The notes under the pieces are model-generated. The model was not told where the DNA came from and searched no databases. It saw only the letters and a program-made list of their open reading frames with translations. The position numbers were made by a program, and so were the translations under genes. A stretch of 64,000 bases of DNA from Lacticaseibacillus saniviri JCM 17471 = DSM 24301 (GTDB lineage: Bacteria > Bacillota > Bacilli > Lactobacillales > Lactobacillaceae), in contig NZ_BBBX01000008.1 in assembly GCF_001311785.1 (NCBI RefSeq), positions 17,884 through 81,883 on the forward strand. Reading direction: 5' to 3'. The stretch's first letter is position 1. Every line of letters starts with the position of its first letter. Below, piece after piece: positions 19,441-31,554 of this stretch.

Positions 19441-21687
19441 ATGAAATGGCGTTATTTAACAATTCTCATGATGCTACTAGGTGGCTTCACATTGCTGGGT
19501 AGTACGCAACAACGAGTCGAGGCCGCAACCTACTGGATGGATCCAGTGAAACTGCCTGATGGCTCAACCACACTATATACGAATGCGCCACCAGAACTTT
19601 CGCCTGGTGTGCCAGGATATATCCCATTTGCCGACTCACAAACAGATCCGAATAATGCGATGTTCACATCTCTGGGGAATGCGATTCGAATTACAAGTTC
19701 TAGCAACACCACTAAGCCAACGTCGGGCTGATGGTGACGCCACCAAAGGCAAATCAGAGTGGGGCCATTTGGACCAATCAACCCATCTTCAATCTGAGCA
19801 AGCAACATCAATCTATCAGTATGAATATACTGATTCAGGCTACTGGGAGTGCCCAAGCCGATGGGATGGCTTTCGCACTAGCGGGCGGCGCAATGCCAAC
19901 AACCACTGGCCTTATTGGCGGTTCAATCGGCGTCTGGGCTGCTGTAACACCAGCCACACAGGATATTAATACCTACGTTAAAACAGCGTTGCAAAATAGT
20001 GCGGTCATCACATTTGATACGCATAAGAATTCGCCTTTTGATGATAGCAGTGGGGCCACTTCCTATGTCGGTTTTGGTTATCCCGCATACACCAAAACAT
20101 ACACACTGAAATCCGCTCCTGCATCATCCCAAATCAACTTCAGCAAAAAATCACAGGTGGCGATGATTTAACTTACATGCCTGCTGATGCGGCTACATTT
20201 GTAACCGATATCAGCCAACAACAATGGCATGTTTTCGATGTCAATTGGGATCGCGACAGTACTGGTGGCACTTTAACCTATCGCCTTTCCAATGCAACCT
20301 CTAACGGAAAAAGTCCAATTGTCGAGAAGGTTCATTGGACTGATGCGGATATTAATAAAATCTTCTTCAACAATGTCGCCCCTGCACAGGAAAAAGTTCG
20401 GGTTGGCTTTACCGGGACAACGGGCGACCTGTATGAGGCGAATGTCCTGGCTTTCCGGACGATTCCAGGAATCGTCAATGCTAATGGAACAGAAACCTTG
20501 ACTAAAAACGGCAGCCCAGTCAATAGTGTCGCCGCAGTCACAACAAATGATCAGCTGCAGTATAACTTCAATATCAACTATGATAACGACAGCCAGGAAA
20601 GCTGGACCACGGCTGCTGACGGGACATTAACGCTCACATTTACCAAAAACAAGTATTTCAAGTTGATGAACTCACAGGTGGCGCTCACCCATGCTGATGG
20701 CAGTCCCGTGACTAATGCAGATGGTTCCCAAGCGTACGCAAAACTTTCCCTTGCTAAAACATCTTCTCAAGCCGGATTTGCCGATGACCCAACTAAGGTG
20801 ATTGTTTCTGGTATTCCGGGTTTTATCAAAGGCTCATCTGAAACCGGCTCACAAACACTGAAATTCAGTATCAACACGATTGTAGATACAATTAGCAACT
20901 CAGAAATTCCAAGTAATTCGCAAAGCCTTTATTCGGATGATACCGGGGTTGTGGCCGGTGACAATGCCCAAGTTCATCTAGAAAATCCGGATAATAACAG
21001 CGATCCCTTCACTATACAGTACTCAATAAAAACACCGGTGCGATTTATGCGCCACCGCCATCACTCGATGCCGTTCCAACACTTGATTTTATTAATTTAA
21101 AACGTTACCTCAACAACAGTAATTCGTTCACTGCTGGCCAACCAAAAATCTCGGAACTCATCTCGGGTCAGTATGACACAAAACCAGTCTTTACGACTGC
21201 TGCTGACTACTATACAACATTGCACAGTAAAGACACACAGTTGACGGCCACAACGGATACCTCCGATCGCAACAATCAGGGAACGCCTAAGACTCAAGGA
21301 TTGACGGTGACAGGAAACAAGACAAAATGGTCATTGTCCTTGGCTCTGAGTCAATTCACCGCTACCCGTGATGGTAAAACGGTGCACTTACCTGAGAATG
21401 CGAATGTCTTGTTGTCAAACTTTAAAGACCAAAGTACCGCTTCTCTCTGGCCTAGCAGCGCGGCGCCGGCAATTATTCAAGATAACAACACAGCGACGCC
21501 TTTATTGTCTGCTAGTAATTTGCCGGTCTCAAATACTGCGACGAACAGTACCGGTGGGACCGATTTCTCAAGTGGTAGCGGTACTAACAATCTTTATGGT
21601 GTGCTGTACTTCAGTCATCCTATGCCGACCGTCCAAGCTGGCGACTATACGTCAACTGCCACCTGGACGCTGACCACTGCGCCTTAG
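19441..21687 (+). CDS. L-type lectin/WxL surface protein 1, frameshifted as read
   Basis: Three missing A residues (runs at 19719-19720, 20145-20150 and 21028-21032) split this gene into four frames. With them restored it encodes 749 residues. A signal peptide ends near VEAA (about residue 29). An L-type (legume-like) lectin domain follows at about residues 45-290. Its markers are GAIWTNQPIFNL, QSISMN, DGMAFALAGG, GGSIGVWA, a VITFDTH strand, WHVFDVNWDRD and VGFTGTTGD. Beta-rich linker domains come next. The C-terminal WxL domain has a proximal W (KWSLSLALSQF) and a distal motif TATWTLTTAP. The WxL domain is known to bind peptidoglycan, and the lectin should display a sugar-binding site outward. 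It is the first of five such paralogues in the plus arm. Confidence 0.78.
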
Positions 21688-21699
21688 TGTTGACTAAAC

Positions 21700-21733
21700 A
21701 ACCGTCATCTCGCGAAAAGATGGCGGTTTTTTC
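21700..21733 (+). terminator. Intrinsic terminator after lectin/WxL protein 1
   Basis: AACCGTCATCT pairs with AGATGGCGGTT, followed by T-rich DNA. Confidence 0.75.
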
Positions 21734-21850
21734 AAAATCCAAAAACATATTATGTCAATCCTGCGCTATTTTAAGTGTATAATCGTGCTAAAATAACAAG
21801 TAGAAATTGTAGAGTGATAAACTATTATTTTTGACTCTACAGAAAGGACC

Positions 21851-22537
21851 ATGCGTATGAAACGAGCGCAAATCATTCTTAGTCTGATATTGCTCACTGT
21901 CCTGAGTGCACCCATCGTGCCAGTGAAGGCGGACACAACTGCTGGCACTCAAAAATCAACATTTAGTATGGATATCGCAGCGGATTCAACTCCGATTATC
22001 ATCACTTCTGTGCCAACCTTTACCTTTGCACAGCAAAAAGCCTTCGATCTCAAAACACAGAGTTTGCCCAATATCCCGCTGGCCACTGGTACAACGGATT
22101 CTCACACCTTAACAGTGACTGACTATTCTGGATCGGGCCAAGGTTGGCAATTAACAGCTGCCATGAACCCTTTTTACGAGGCTAGTGATACTAACAAAAC
22201 AGGTGAAGCTTTGGACGGAACCCTGAACTTGCACTGGGATCCAACGGCAATTACAACGGATAATCCAGACACCAAGACCTATGCATTACCCGCTGCGGAC
22301 AGCAAACCTTCGAGTACTGATTCCGCTTTTGCACTGCCCACTACTGGCAATACAAAGCAGTTTTGGGATACAACAATCACAGATCCCAATCAGATTGGTG
22401 TCAAACTTGGTCAAGGTATCAACACACTGACTTTTGCTGACAATACCACCCTTGCTCTCACCCAAAACTCTGCTGTTCGGCCAACGGCTTACAAAGCAAC
22501 AATCACTTGGACCCTCAGCAATACACCAACTAACTAG
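21851..22537 (+). CDS. Small WxL-domain surface protein
   Basis: An intact frame of 228 residues preceded by AGAAAGGA. The signal peptide ends near VKA-D (about residue 27). Nearly the whole mature protein is one WxL domain. It has the proximal motif GWQLTAAMNPF (about residues 98-108) and the distal motif ITWTLSNTP at the C-terminus, with the VTDYSGSGQG turn common in this family. The protein should attach non-covalently to peptidoglycan. The DUF916/DUF3324 gene follows 15 bases later, so the two form a minimal WxL/anchor pair. It may seat the neighbouring lectin proteins, but the sequence does not show this. Confidence 0.85.
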   Translation: MRMKRAQIILSLILLTVLSAPIVPVKADTTAGTQKSTFSMDIAADSTPIIITSVPTFTFAQQKAFDLKTQSLPNIPLATGTTDSHTLTVTDYSGSGQGWQLTAAMNPFYEASDTNKTGEALDGTLNLHWDPTAITTDNPDTKTYALPAADSKPSSTDSAFALPTTGNTKQFWDTTITDPNQIGVKLGQGINTLTFADNTTLALTQNSAVRPTAYKATITWTLSNTPTN

Positions 22538-22551
22538 AAAGGAACTCAAGC

Positions 22552-23541
22552 ATGAAGAAATTGGCACTCTTATTCAGCTTACTAGCGGGTTTCCTCTTCC
22601 TGCCGCAAGTCACAACACATGCGGCAGGTGCTGGTTTTACGGCAGCCCCGATTATGCCGTCTAACCAGAATCCCAAACAAACCGGTTATTTTGATATCGA
22701 ACCCAAAGCCGGAAGTACCCAGACATTATCTCTGCGATTGCAGAATACTAGCAACACGAATCAGCACGTTACCGTGACCCCCACCGACTCATTCAGTCAG
22801 GACAACGGGGTCATCGGTTACACACCTAACACGAATGTACACCCCACCGATGCACCCGTGTTATCCAAGATGACAACTAAGGCGCAATCGATTACGCTCA
22901 AACCAAAGGCAACCCAAGATGTGCACTTCAAGGTCACGATTCCAAAGTCTGGGTTCACCGGCCGTATTCTGGGTGCTTTCTATGTCTTAGGTGATGTGCA
23001 AAAAAATGCCGACAGTCAAAGCGCTGGATTCTCGCTTCAAAATCGCTTTGCCATGGTCATCGGTGTTCAGCTGCGCAGCAAGACGAGCAGTAAGCCTAAT
23101 TTGGCGCTGAACAATGCAACAGTCAAAACAGTTGATGGTAAGGTGAATTTCGTTGCCAATATCGACAACCTTCAGTCTGATTACTTCAAGGATCTCAAAC
23201 TCGATGTGACGGTCAAATCCAAGAAGCATACCTACAAGCGGAATGTGACCAAGTACGGCATGGCACCAAATAGTCGTTTGAGCTTCCTCATTCCGACCAA
23301 CGTCAGCAACCTCCCCGCTGGTACCTATCGCATGAACGTAACAGCCACAACGCAAAAGAAGACTTGGCATTTCATGCGGGATATCACCGTCAAGAATGGT
23401 GAAGTGACCCACAGTAAGGTCGTTAAGGCAGTCACCAAGCCTAACTCATTTCCAACGGCTTTAGCGGTTGTTATTGGTCTCATTGTTGTCGTCTTAGCAG
23501 GCGGTGGTTGGTGGTTATCACAACGTCGTAAGCAACATTAA
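22552..23541 (+). CDS. DUF916/DUF3324 membrane anchor of the WxL complex
   Basis: An intact frame of 329 residues, with AGAAAGGA 14 bases after the preceding stop region. A signal peptide (about 1-25) is followed by a DUF916 domain (about 28-155, with GYFDIEPKAGSTQTLSLRLQN and the GVIGY motif). A DUF3324 domain comes next (about 165-285, with KPNLALNNATVK and LPAGTYRMNVTA). A single membrane helix at about 301-322 ends in a basic QRRKQH tail. The topology is extracellular with a C-terminal anchor. DUF916 is described as a WxL peptidoglycan-binding module and DUF3324 as the partner-binding module. It is the only such anchor in the plus arm, in an operon with the small WxL gene. Confidence 0.87.
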   Translation: MKKLALLFSLLAGFLFLPQVTTHAAGAGFTAAPIMPSNQNPKQTGYFDIEPKAGSTQTLSLRLQNTSNTNQHVTVTPTDSFSQDNGVIGYTPNTNVHPTDAPVLSKMTTKAQSITLKPKATQDVHFKVTIPKSGFTGRILGAFYVLGDVQKNADSQSAGFSLQNRFAMVIGVQLRSKTSSKPNLALNNATVKTVDGKVNFVANIDNLQSDYFKDLKLDVTVKSKKHTYKRNVTKYGMAPNSRLSFLIPTNVSNLPAGTYRMNVTATTQKKTWHFMRDITVKNGEVTHSKVVKAVTKPNSFPTALAVVIGLIVVVLAGGGWWLSQRRKQH

Positions 23542-23557
23542 TTGCATATTTCTTTTT

Positions 23558-23594
23558 AAGGCTCCTGCCAATATTTTGTCAGGAGCCTTTTTTA
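23558..23594 (+). terminator. Intrinsic terminator
   Basis: AAGGCTCCTG pairs with CAGGAGCCTT, followed by T6. It ends the small WxL/DUF916 operon. Confidence 0.88.
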
Positions 23595-23773
23595 TAAACT
23601 CAAGCATAAGCCAGAAAGTATTTTAATCATTACTTTAATTTAAGTATTTTTCACGTTCTGTAAAATTTATCACATATTATTGACGCATCCTGCCAGGCTC
23701 AAGTGCTAAAATAGAGGATGAGTAAATTCTTAAATCCTTATATAAAATAAAGTGCATATTTTGGAGGCACGTC

Positions 23774-26052
23774 ATGAAATCATTTTCGCCAGTCTTAATT
23801 ATTGCAATCATTTTTATCGGATTAGGTATTGTACCATCAACGGCAGTCCATGCCGCTTGGATGGCACCATTGGGCGACGGTACCATGTACTCTGAGCCAC
23901 CCGAATTGGCACCAGGTGTTCCAGGTTACGTTCCATATGGTGATTTCTTCACAGCTATAAAAGGCACTAGTTCGGAGACCATTCTTAATCCTGCCGGCAC
24001 ACAGAATGTGGGACTTGTCGTCACTAAGGATATGGGTAGTCAGAGAGGGGCCATCTGGAGCAACAGCCCTATCTTTAACTTCAATCAATCACATCAATCT
24101 GTCAGTATGGACTTACTCATTAAATCGAAAAACAATAATCCTGCTGACGGAATGGCATTTGTTCTAGCCGGAACAAATCCAGGTAGCCTCGCTTCTGATG
24201 GCGGCTCTATTGGCGTCTGGCGAACAGGTAGTTATATGGATTTGTCTGGCACGGGTGAAAATAATCCTCCAACAAGAATACAAAACAGCCTCGCCATTAC
24301 CTTTGATACCCATGCTAATACTAAATCCGGAAACAATACCGATGATTTGGACACGCTTATTAATTACGGTACTGGTTCACAACAATATCTTGGCTTTAAT
24401 TATCCTGATCAAGACAATACTTATCAACTAAAGCACAGCGGTTCATATTCATCGCGTAGTTTAAGGTTCACCAATGATACAGCTAACAGTACTTTCAGTG
24501 CACCACTTGATTACCGGCCTTACGATGCTGGTATCACGCTTGTTTCACCATCAACGGCGTCTCAAGATCTTTGGCATGTGTTTGAAGTGAGTTGGGACCG
24601 CACTTCCAATAGTGGTGGTATCTTAACTTATAAACTGGATCACACTGGCCCCGCTGATGCCAATGGTATCGCGCCGGCTGTTACTCGGCAAGTGCCACTA
24701 ACATATGCTGCGATTGACAAGGTCCTTGGCACGGCAGCTAACCGCACTGCTTTCATCGGATTCACCGGTTCAACGGGGACATTCTCGGAAGCCAACGTTC
24801 TCGCCTTCCGAACCATTCCCGGTATCGTCAATGCATCTGGTACAGTAACACTCACAAAGACAGATTCACCATCCACAATCATTGATGCCAACAGTATTCT
24901 AAAGACTAATGACCAGCTCACTTATCATTACAGTGTTAACTATGATAGTAGTAGTACCCAGAGCTGGCCATCGAACACGTCACAGAAATTATCCATGGTT
25001 ATTCCTAAGCAGAAATACTTCAAGGCACTCTCGGATCAAGTCACCTTAACTAATAGCGCCGGCACCATGATCGGGACAGCAACACTTGATGCCAGTGACC
25101 CCACACAATTTGTGATTGACAACCTACCTTCATTTCCAAAGGGGACTGCATCAACAATCAAATTCAACATTCCAATTGCTGTTGACGCTACTGTAGATGG
25201 TACCCTTCCTAAGGGTGGTGATCCGGTTCTATTCGGGATAATACAGGGACAGTCGCTGGTGATAATGCCCAGATTCACGTTTCAAATACAAATCCTAATG
25301 ATGATGATATTTATACCATTCAGTATCAGATTCAAAATCCTGGTGACCCCTACACGCCACCAGCAGAACCCAAACTCAATTCAGTACCTGATCTCAACTT
25401 TATCAATACCTTCAGATTTAACCAAACAGGTGATCAAGCTAAAGCAAATCCAACCGTTTCAGAATGTATCCATGGGGTTTACACACACAGTGACGAGATT
25501 CAGCCAAAAGGCGCGACCAACACGACTAATCCCCCTGCATTGCCATATATCGAGAGCGTTGACGACGTCGCCCAAGCTTTGACTGGCACTACTTCTGAAC
25601 AGCCACAACTGTTAAGTGCCACATACGCCGGAACTCCCGGCGTTCCCATCTATCCCAAATTATCGATTTCGGGCGCCGGGCAAAACACAACGGTGAATTG
25701 GAATTTGGATTTGAAATTAAGCCCATTCACCAGCAATTCACACAACTTGCCGCGACATGCACATATCGCATTTATCAGTGAAAAGACTACTGCTTCAGGG
25801 TCACCCGCGGCTTACTTACCTAATACTACAGATACAAACCGGCCAGCAGTGGTAAAAGATGATCAAACACCTGTCACCTTGCTCAATAACAGTACGGCCA
25901 AGGCCTTAAGCGCTAATTCTTCTGGCGATGGTGGCTTTGGGTCTGGCGCGCTCATGGGCGTCCTCTACTTCGGTCAGTCTCTACCAACTGTTCAGGCGGG
26001 GTCTTATACCTCCACTGCCACTTGGACGCTATCTACTACGCCAACCTCTTGA
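23774..26052 (+). CDS. L-type lectin/WxL surface protein 2, frameshifted as read
   Basis: GGAGG lies 8 bases before the ATG. One base missing near 25232-25238 shifts the frame after GGDPVLF. Restored, the gene encodes 759 residues and passes through DNTGTVAGDNAQIHV to the C-terminus. The signal peptide ends at VHAA (about 28). The lectin domain covers about 40-310, with GAIWSNSPIFNFNQSHQSVSMD, DGMAFVLAG, GGSIGVW, ITFDTHAN, YLGFNYPDQ and FIGFTGSTG. A linker domain and a WxL domain follow, ending STATWTLSTTP. It is monocistronic with its own ribosome site and a terminator about 100 bases after the stop. An extended -10-like TGCTAAAAT lies about 70 bases upstream. Confidence 0.8.
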
Positions 26053-26150
26053 TTATCTGATACCTCACACTAACTAGAATGCAGACTAGAAAAGCTAAAT
26101 AACAGATAGCAAGCTCCCCCCCTAAACCATGAATTAAACAATATATCTCC

Positions 26151-26205
26151 GATTGGTTGAAGTGAATTTGGATAGATTTCGAATTCACTCCAACCAATTT
26201 TTGTT
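26151..26205 (+). terminator. Intrinsic terminator after lectin/WxL protein 2
   Basis: The stem ATTGGTTG.AGTGAATT pairs with AATTCACT.CAACCAAT, followed by T5. The rest of 26053-26398 is AT-rich and holds the promoter region of the next gene. Confidence 0.82.
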
Positions 26206-26398
26206 ATTGAACTCACAAGGTTGCAAATAGATATGACTGTAAATTTCCCAATGCAGTAATAGCCTAACAATGCTCGAAATAATCTGTAGCAAATTAAAGA
26301 TTTCAAATATGAACAAATTAATTGTGTGAAATTGATACATATTTTAAATTTTAATTGGTACAATTGAATAAAGTTTATATGCGTAAGGAGGGGCTGAA

Positions 26399-28675
26399 AT
26401 GAGCCTTCGTAGAACTCTTGTAGTTGGACTAGCGAGCTTAACACTTGGATTGGCACTGTCGACCATTTCCTTAGTTCACGCTGACTCGACTTGGTTCAAT
26501 GGAACTGTGGACTCGAGTGGTGTAACTAGTAACAGTAATTTGCCTACTTATCCAGCACCAGATGAATTATCTCCAGGAATTGCCGGATACGTCCCCTACA
26601 CGAATATATTCTCGCCTATGGGGCCCTCTGTGCGTTTGACTAATTCTGGTTCCGATGTTGGACTTATTGTCACTCAATCCAAAAATAAACAAGTTGGCGC
26701 CATTTGGAGTCAAAGCCCAATTTTTGATTTGTCAAAACAATCACAATCCATGAGTGCCAATATTCTATTTCAACCACCCGCAACAGGTAAACCCGGGGAT
26801 GGTATGGCATTTGTTTTAACTGCTGACAAACAGACGAAAGTGGGCTATGACGGTGGTGCTCTAGGCGTTTGGGGAGGTCCAGATACTTCGCCAACAAAAC
26901 CAACGTCTGCTCAAATAGCGGCTAATGCAATCCAACACAGTGCTGCAATAGCGTTTGATACTTATGCGGACACGGACACCTATGATGGTACCGCTGGATA
27001 TGGCAATTCGTCTGTCTTTCCGGCCCCATCTCAGTATGTCGGATTCGGCTATCCCGGTCTCCCAGATATGTATCAAATATTCACTAGTGGCGGCAAATCC
27101 ACTCCAGCTTTAAGTTTTACAAATAAGAATAGTGGCTCGACGACAAGTGGCCTGTCCTTCCCAGGAGCTGCGCCAAACACATTGGCACAATTGACCACAA
27201 GCAAATGGCATATTCTTGAAGTAAACTGGCAACGAAATTATAAAGATGGCGGAACGTTAACTTATAAGATTAGCGATGCGACGAAGCAGGAAAGCATAAT
27301 GCCATTGTGCAGAGTATCCAGTGGTCACAAGCCGATATCAACACAATTTTTGGGTCAAACAGTCCAAAACTATATGTGGGCTTTACCGGCACCACTGGGG
27401 ATGCCGTGCAGGATAATGTCCTAGCCTTCCGTTCGCTACCTGGTATTGTCAATGCGGCCGGTACTGTAAAAGTGACTCGGCCAGCAGATAGCACAACGGT
27501 CACAGACAAGACTGTCCTACACACTAACGATGCACTTAACTATCACGTTAGTCTAACCTATGATGCCAGCAGTAGTCAGTCATGGCCTGCAAACAGTGCT
27601 AACAAGTTAGTCATGTACTTGCCAAAAGCAAGTATTTAATCGCTTCTCAAAGAACAATAAGCGTTACTGGTTCAGATGGCTCCAGTGCCACTGTTAATTT
27701 GGATTCTAGCAGTGCTACTCAATTCAAATTATCTGGCTTTGACAATTTCCTAAAAGGGACAAGCAAAACAATTACCTTTGATATCCCGGTAAATGTGGAT
27801 GCCACAGTTGATAACAATACAATTCCAGTCGGTTCCACACAGTCATTCAGCGATAACACCGCCACGATGGTTGGTGATGATGCTCAGATTCAAGTGTCAA
27901 ACCCTGATCAAACAAGTGACCCTTACACCATCAAGTATCAGATTCAGAACACAGGCAAGCCTTTTGTACCACCAGCACTGCCTGATCTGGAAACAGTGCC
28001 TGACCTACACTTCATAAATACGGCCAGGGGTTTAGCTTTGGGACCAGCCAAAGCAAATCCAACCGTTTCTGAGTTCATTCGCGGAGCTTATACACGAAGC
28101 GATGATGTGCAACAATCAGCGAATGACACTAGCACATCGAATCCCCAAAATTGCCATACATCAGTAGCAGTGACAATTTGAATAAGATTATTAATCCTTC
28201 GGTCTATGATCCCACAGGCCCACAGCTATTATCAGCTGCCTACAAGGATTTGACCGGGCAAACTTACTCAAGCCTCGTAATTAACGGTAATAAAACCCAG
28301 AGCAACTGGAATCTAGGCTTACAACTGTCGCAGTTCAAGACCACAGATGCCAAAGAGAAGACACTTCCCCGTCCGGCACGAATCGTATTTGTCAGTCTGA
28401 GCGGGATTGGCAAAGGCTTACCCGCTTCCTATCTGCCAAAGCCAACAGACGCAACACATCCCGCCGTTGTGACTGATGGTGCCTCTGCACCAACAACGAT
28501 TATGAGCGATAGTACTGCACAATCGATGAAGAGTATGGGTTCGAATACTTCTGGTGATGGTGGCTTCAAATCTGGGGCATTGATGGGTTTTCTGTACTTT
28601 GACCAATCACTTCCAACTATCCAAGCAGGTTCATACACCGCACAGGCAACGTGGACACTCTCGACAACACCATAA
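26399..28675 (+). CDS. L-type lectin/WxL surface protein 3, frameshifted as read
   Basis: AAGGAGG precedes the ATG. Three lost bases (GG at 27289-27290, A4 at 27624-27627, C4 at 28143-28146) break it into four frames. Corrected, it has 759 residues. The order is a signal peptide (to about VHAD, 29), an L-type lectin domain (GAIWSQSPIFDLSKQSQSMSAN, DGMAFVLTAD, GGALGVWGG, IAFDTYAD, YVGFGYPG, YVGFTGTTGD), a beta-rich middle and a C-terminal WxL domain (SNWNLGLQLSQF, then ATWTLSTTP). It has its own promoter region and a terminator at 28721. It is most like proteins 2 and 4 in its middle region (PVNVDATVDN and SDNTATMVGDDAQIQV). Confidence 0.8.
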
Positions 28676-28720
28676 CAATAGTTCAATGATTATGAGCCTT
28701 CTTCAAGTAAGTTGGTATGT

Positions 28721-28755
28721 TTAAACAGTTTTCGACTTTGAAAACTGTTTTTTCT
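28721..28755 (+). terminator. Intrinsic terminator after lectin/WxL protein 3
   Basis: AAACAGTTTTC pairs with GAAAACTGTTT, followed by T-rich DNA. Confidence 0.78.
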
Positions 28756-28949
28756 ACTTTCGTTACCTCATATCTTGGAAAGATATTTCATCCGACGAAT
28801 AAAAACATCATACCGACGAAATTTAGAGGTTAGAAGTCTTTTCCAAAAATTATAAACAAAATATGCAATTACTGCATTAAACAACCGATGACTTAGTGAT
28901 AAAATTATTTATATAAATTTAATTATGTTATTTATCGGAGGTCATACAA

Positions 28950-31427
28950 ATGAGAGTCCGTAGACTTACTGTCTTGATTTCAGTCTTATTGAGCAGTATC
29001 AGTTTCATGACAATTCTTCCACAGCATGTTCATGCTGCTTGGATGGCACCAATATCAGAAGTTCCTTGGTCTACTTCAAGTGTTCCGTATACCGGAATGT
29101 TTGGCGATCCACCAACCCTTGCTGACGGTTCCCCCGGATTCATTCCGTATGACGCCTATTTTCACAAAGTTGGACCAAACTCTGTTCTTATTAAGTCACC
29201 AGACGGAACACACAATGCTGGTTTAGCAGTCACAACAGCAGGTCAAAACGAAGTCGGTGCACTTTGGAGTAATAGTCCTGTGTTTAATCTCGACAAACAA
29301 CACCTTTCTGTCAGTATGGCAATGCTAATCAAGCAAGGATTCAACTATTCAGGATACATTCCGGGTGCCACGCCAGCAGACCCGGGAGATGGGATGGCTT
29401 TTGCACTGACTGGATCATCAATACCAACGGACAGTAGTAAAATGAATACAGGTGCTTCTGTGGGGGTGTGGCGCAAAGAAGAAATATCTGGCGCTAAATT
29501 TGGTTCCACACCAACGCTCCCAGCCGATACCAATCAACTCAAAAAAAGTGCTGTAATCACATTTGATACCTATGCAAATCTGAATACCTTAGACTATAAT
29601 GCCTACCCATCTGGTAGTACAGCCACTAATGCATCTTACGTTGGTTTCAATTACCCTGATCAAGCTGGCACCTATACCGTCGGGGCAGATCATTATAGAA
29701 CTGATACTAGTAACTGGTACTGGCCTGTGCACTTAATGTATGATGCAGGCACACAAACCAATAGTTCAACCACTACTCTCCCTCGACCTTTCAACACTGG
29801 TGTCAGCTTATTATCCAAATCCTCTACCTTAAATAATAATTATTCTCTCGACAAATGGCATATTCTCGATGTCACATGGGATCACGCCCTAGCTAGTGAT
29901 CCCGCTGGTGGCGGAACACTCACGTACCGGTTGACCGGTGTTCAAACCAATGCCGATGGTTCTGATAAGCCCCTTGTTCGCCGAATTAGATGGACGGATG
30001 CACAAATCAACACAATCTTTGGCACACATCAGCTGTCTGTGGGTTTTACCGGATCCACCGGTAGTCAGTTCGAAGCCAATGTATTTGCCTTTAGAAGCTT
30101 ACCTGGTTGGGTTAACGCGGGTGGCTATACATCACTCACAAAAGATGATTCGCCGGCTGAAATAACGCCAGCCAATGCAGCCAATCCACCTGTACTAAAA
30201 ACAAACGATCAGCTAAAATATAACTTCACTGTCACTTTTGATAATGATAGTTTACATAACTGGTCAGACGATCCCCAAAGTGCATTAACCGCTGTTGTGC
30301 CAATAAACAAATACTTTGTCTTTCCTAATAAAATTCGAGTGAGTCCATTGACGTCACTTATCCTGATGGCACAACCGGAACTGCTGATGCCACCATCCTT
30401 CCTAAAGACAGTACACATCCAGACAACAGATATGTCAAAGTGACTGGAATCAACTCATTCAAGCTACCATCGACCTCGACGTCTGGGACACAAAAGCTTA
30501 CGTTTAATATGCGCGTTGATGTCGATCAAATTCCAACAAGCGAAATTGCGGCTGGCGCTACCAAAGAATTCACAGACGATACGGCAACTGTGAGTGGTGA
30601 TACCGCACAAATTCATCTGGAGAACCAAGCTCAAACCACCAATCCATACAGTATTCATTACCAAATTCAAAACAATAATCTACCATATAATCCGCCAGCA
30701 GATCCTACACTCGATTCAGTGCCAAGCCTTACATTTGTAGCGATAAACACTGATGCGCAAATTATAAACGTTTCAGATTTAATCAATGGAACCTATACGC
30801 GATCGGTAAAGGACCAATCACCAAAAAGTTGCTACCACAAATGATCTCAATCCATTGTTAACAGCGGATAATAACCAATACTTTTTGTTGGCAACGGCAA
30901 ACTATAATAAGGCCGTGCCGACAAATAGTCTTCTTCAAATCACCGGTAATAACGCTAAACAATGGGATTTACAATTATCACTGTCAAACTTTGCCTTGAG
31001 TGATTCAACCGGTAAAGTGATTACAGACTCCAACGGAGATCCGCAAACACCTTTGCCTCAACGTTCCACAATTGCTTTTATCAGTACGACCGGAGGTTCA
31101 AATAGTCCTGCCAACTACTGGCCAGGCACCAATCTGGCCAGTTCAACTGAAACCTCAAGTCCAAAGGCAATGGTCAAGGATGATGGCTCGGGGTACATTC
31201 TCATGAATGCACAATCTGCTGCAAGTTTGAAATATAGTGGTTCATTTGGTAGCAACTTTTCCACGGATGGTGGCTTCACGATGGAGTCTGGCGATACCTC
31301 TGGAACATCTAATCCAACGGGAACAATTTATTCAATTCTCGGTTTTGATGGGAAGATGCCCACTGTGAAAGTAGGCCACTACACCTCTACCGCGACCTGG
31401 ACACTCTCCACAACACCAACATCTTAA
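28950..31427 (+). CDS. L-type lectin/WxL surface protein 4, frameshifted as read
   Basis: CGGAGG lies 9 bases before the ATG. One base is missing near 30343-30347 and one A is surplus in the A5 run at 30823-30827, so the two shifts cancel overall. Corrected, it has 825 residues, the longest of the five paralogues. The signal peptide ends at VHAA. The lectin domain has long loops (GALWSNSPVFNLDKQHLSVSMA, DGMAFALTGSS, GASVGVWRKEE, ITFDTYANLN, YVGFNYPDQ, VGFTGSTGS). The middle region resembles proteins 1 to 3, and the WxL domain ends STATWTLSTTP. The extra length lies mostly between lectin strands and before the WxL domain (TMESGDTSGTSNP). Confidence 0.79.
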
Positions 31428-31437
31428 ATGGATTATC

Positions 31438-31474
31438 AAAAGCAGCTGTCTCACCATGAGGCAGCTGCTTTTGT
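31438..31474 (+). terminator. Intrinsic terminator after lectin/WxL protein 4
   Basis: AAAAGCAGCTG pairs with CAGCTGCTTTT around a 12-base loop. Confidence 0.85.
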
Positions 31475-31554
31475 ATATTCACAATCTTTTAAATTGACCA
31501 TCCCCGATTTTAGCTCTACACTCAACTCATCTAATAGAGAAAAGGAGTCTTCTT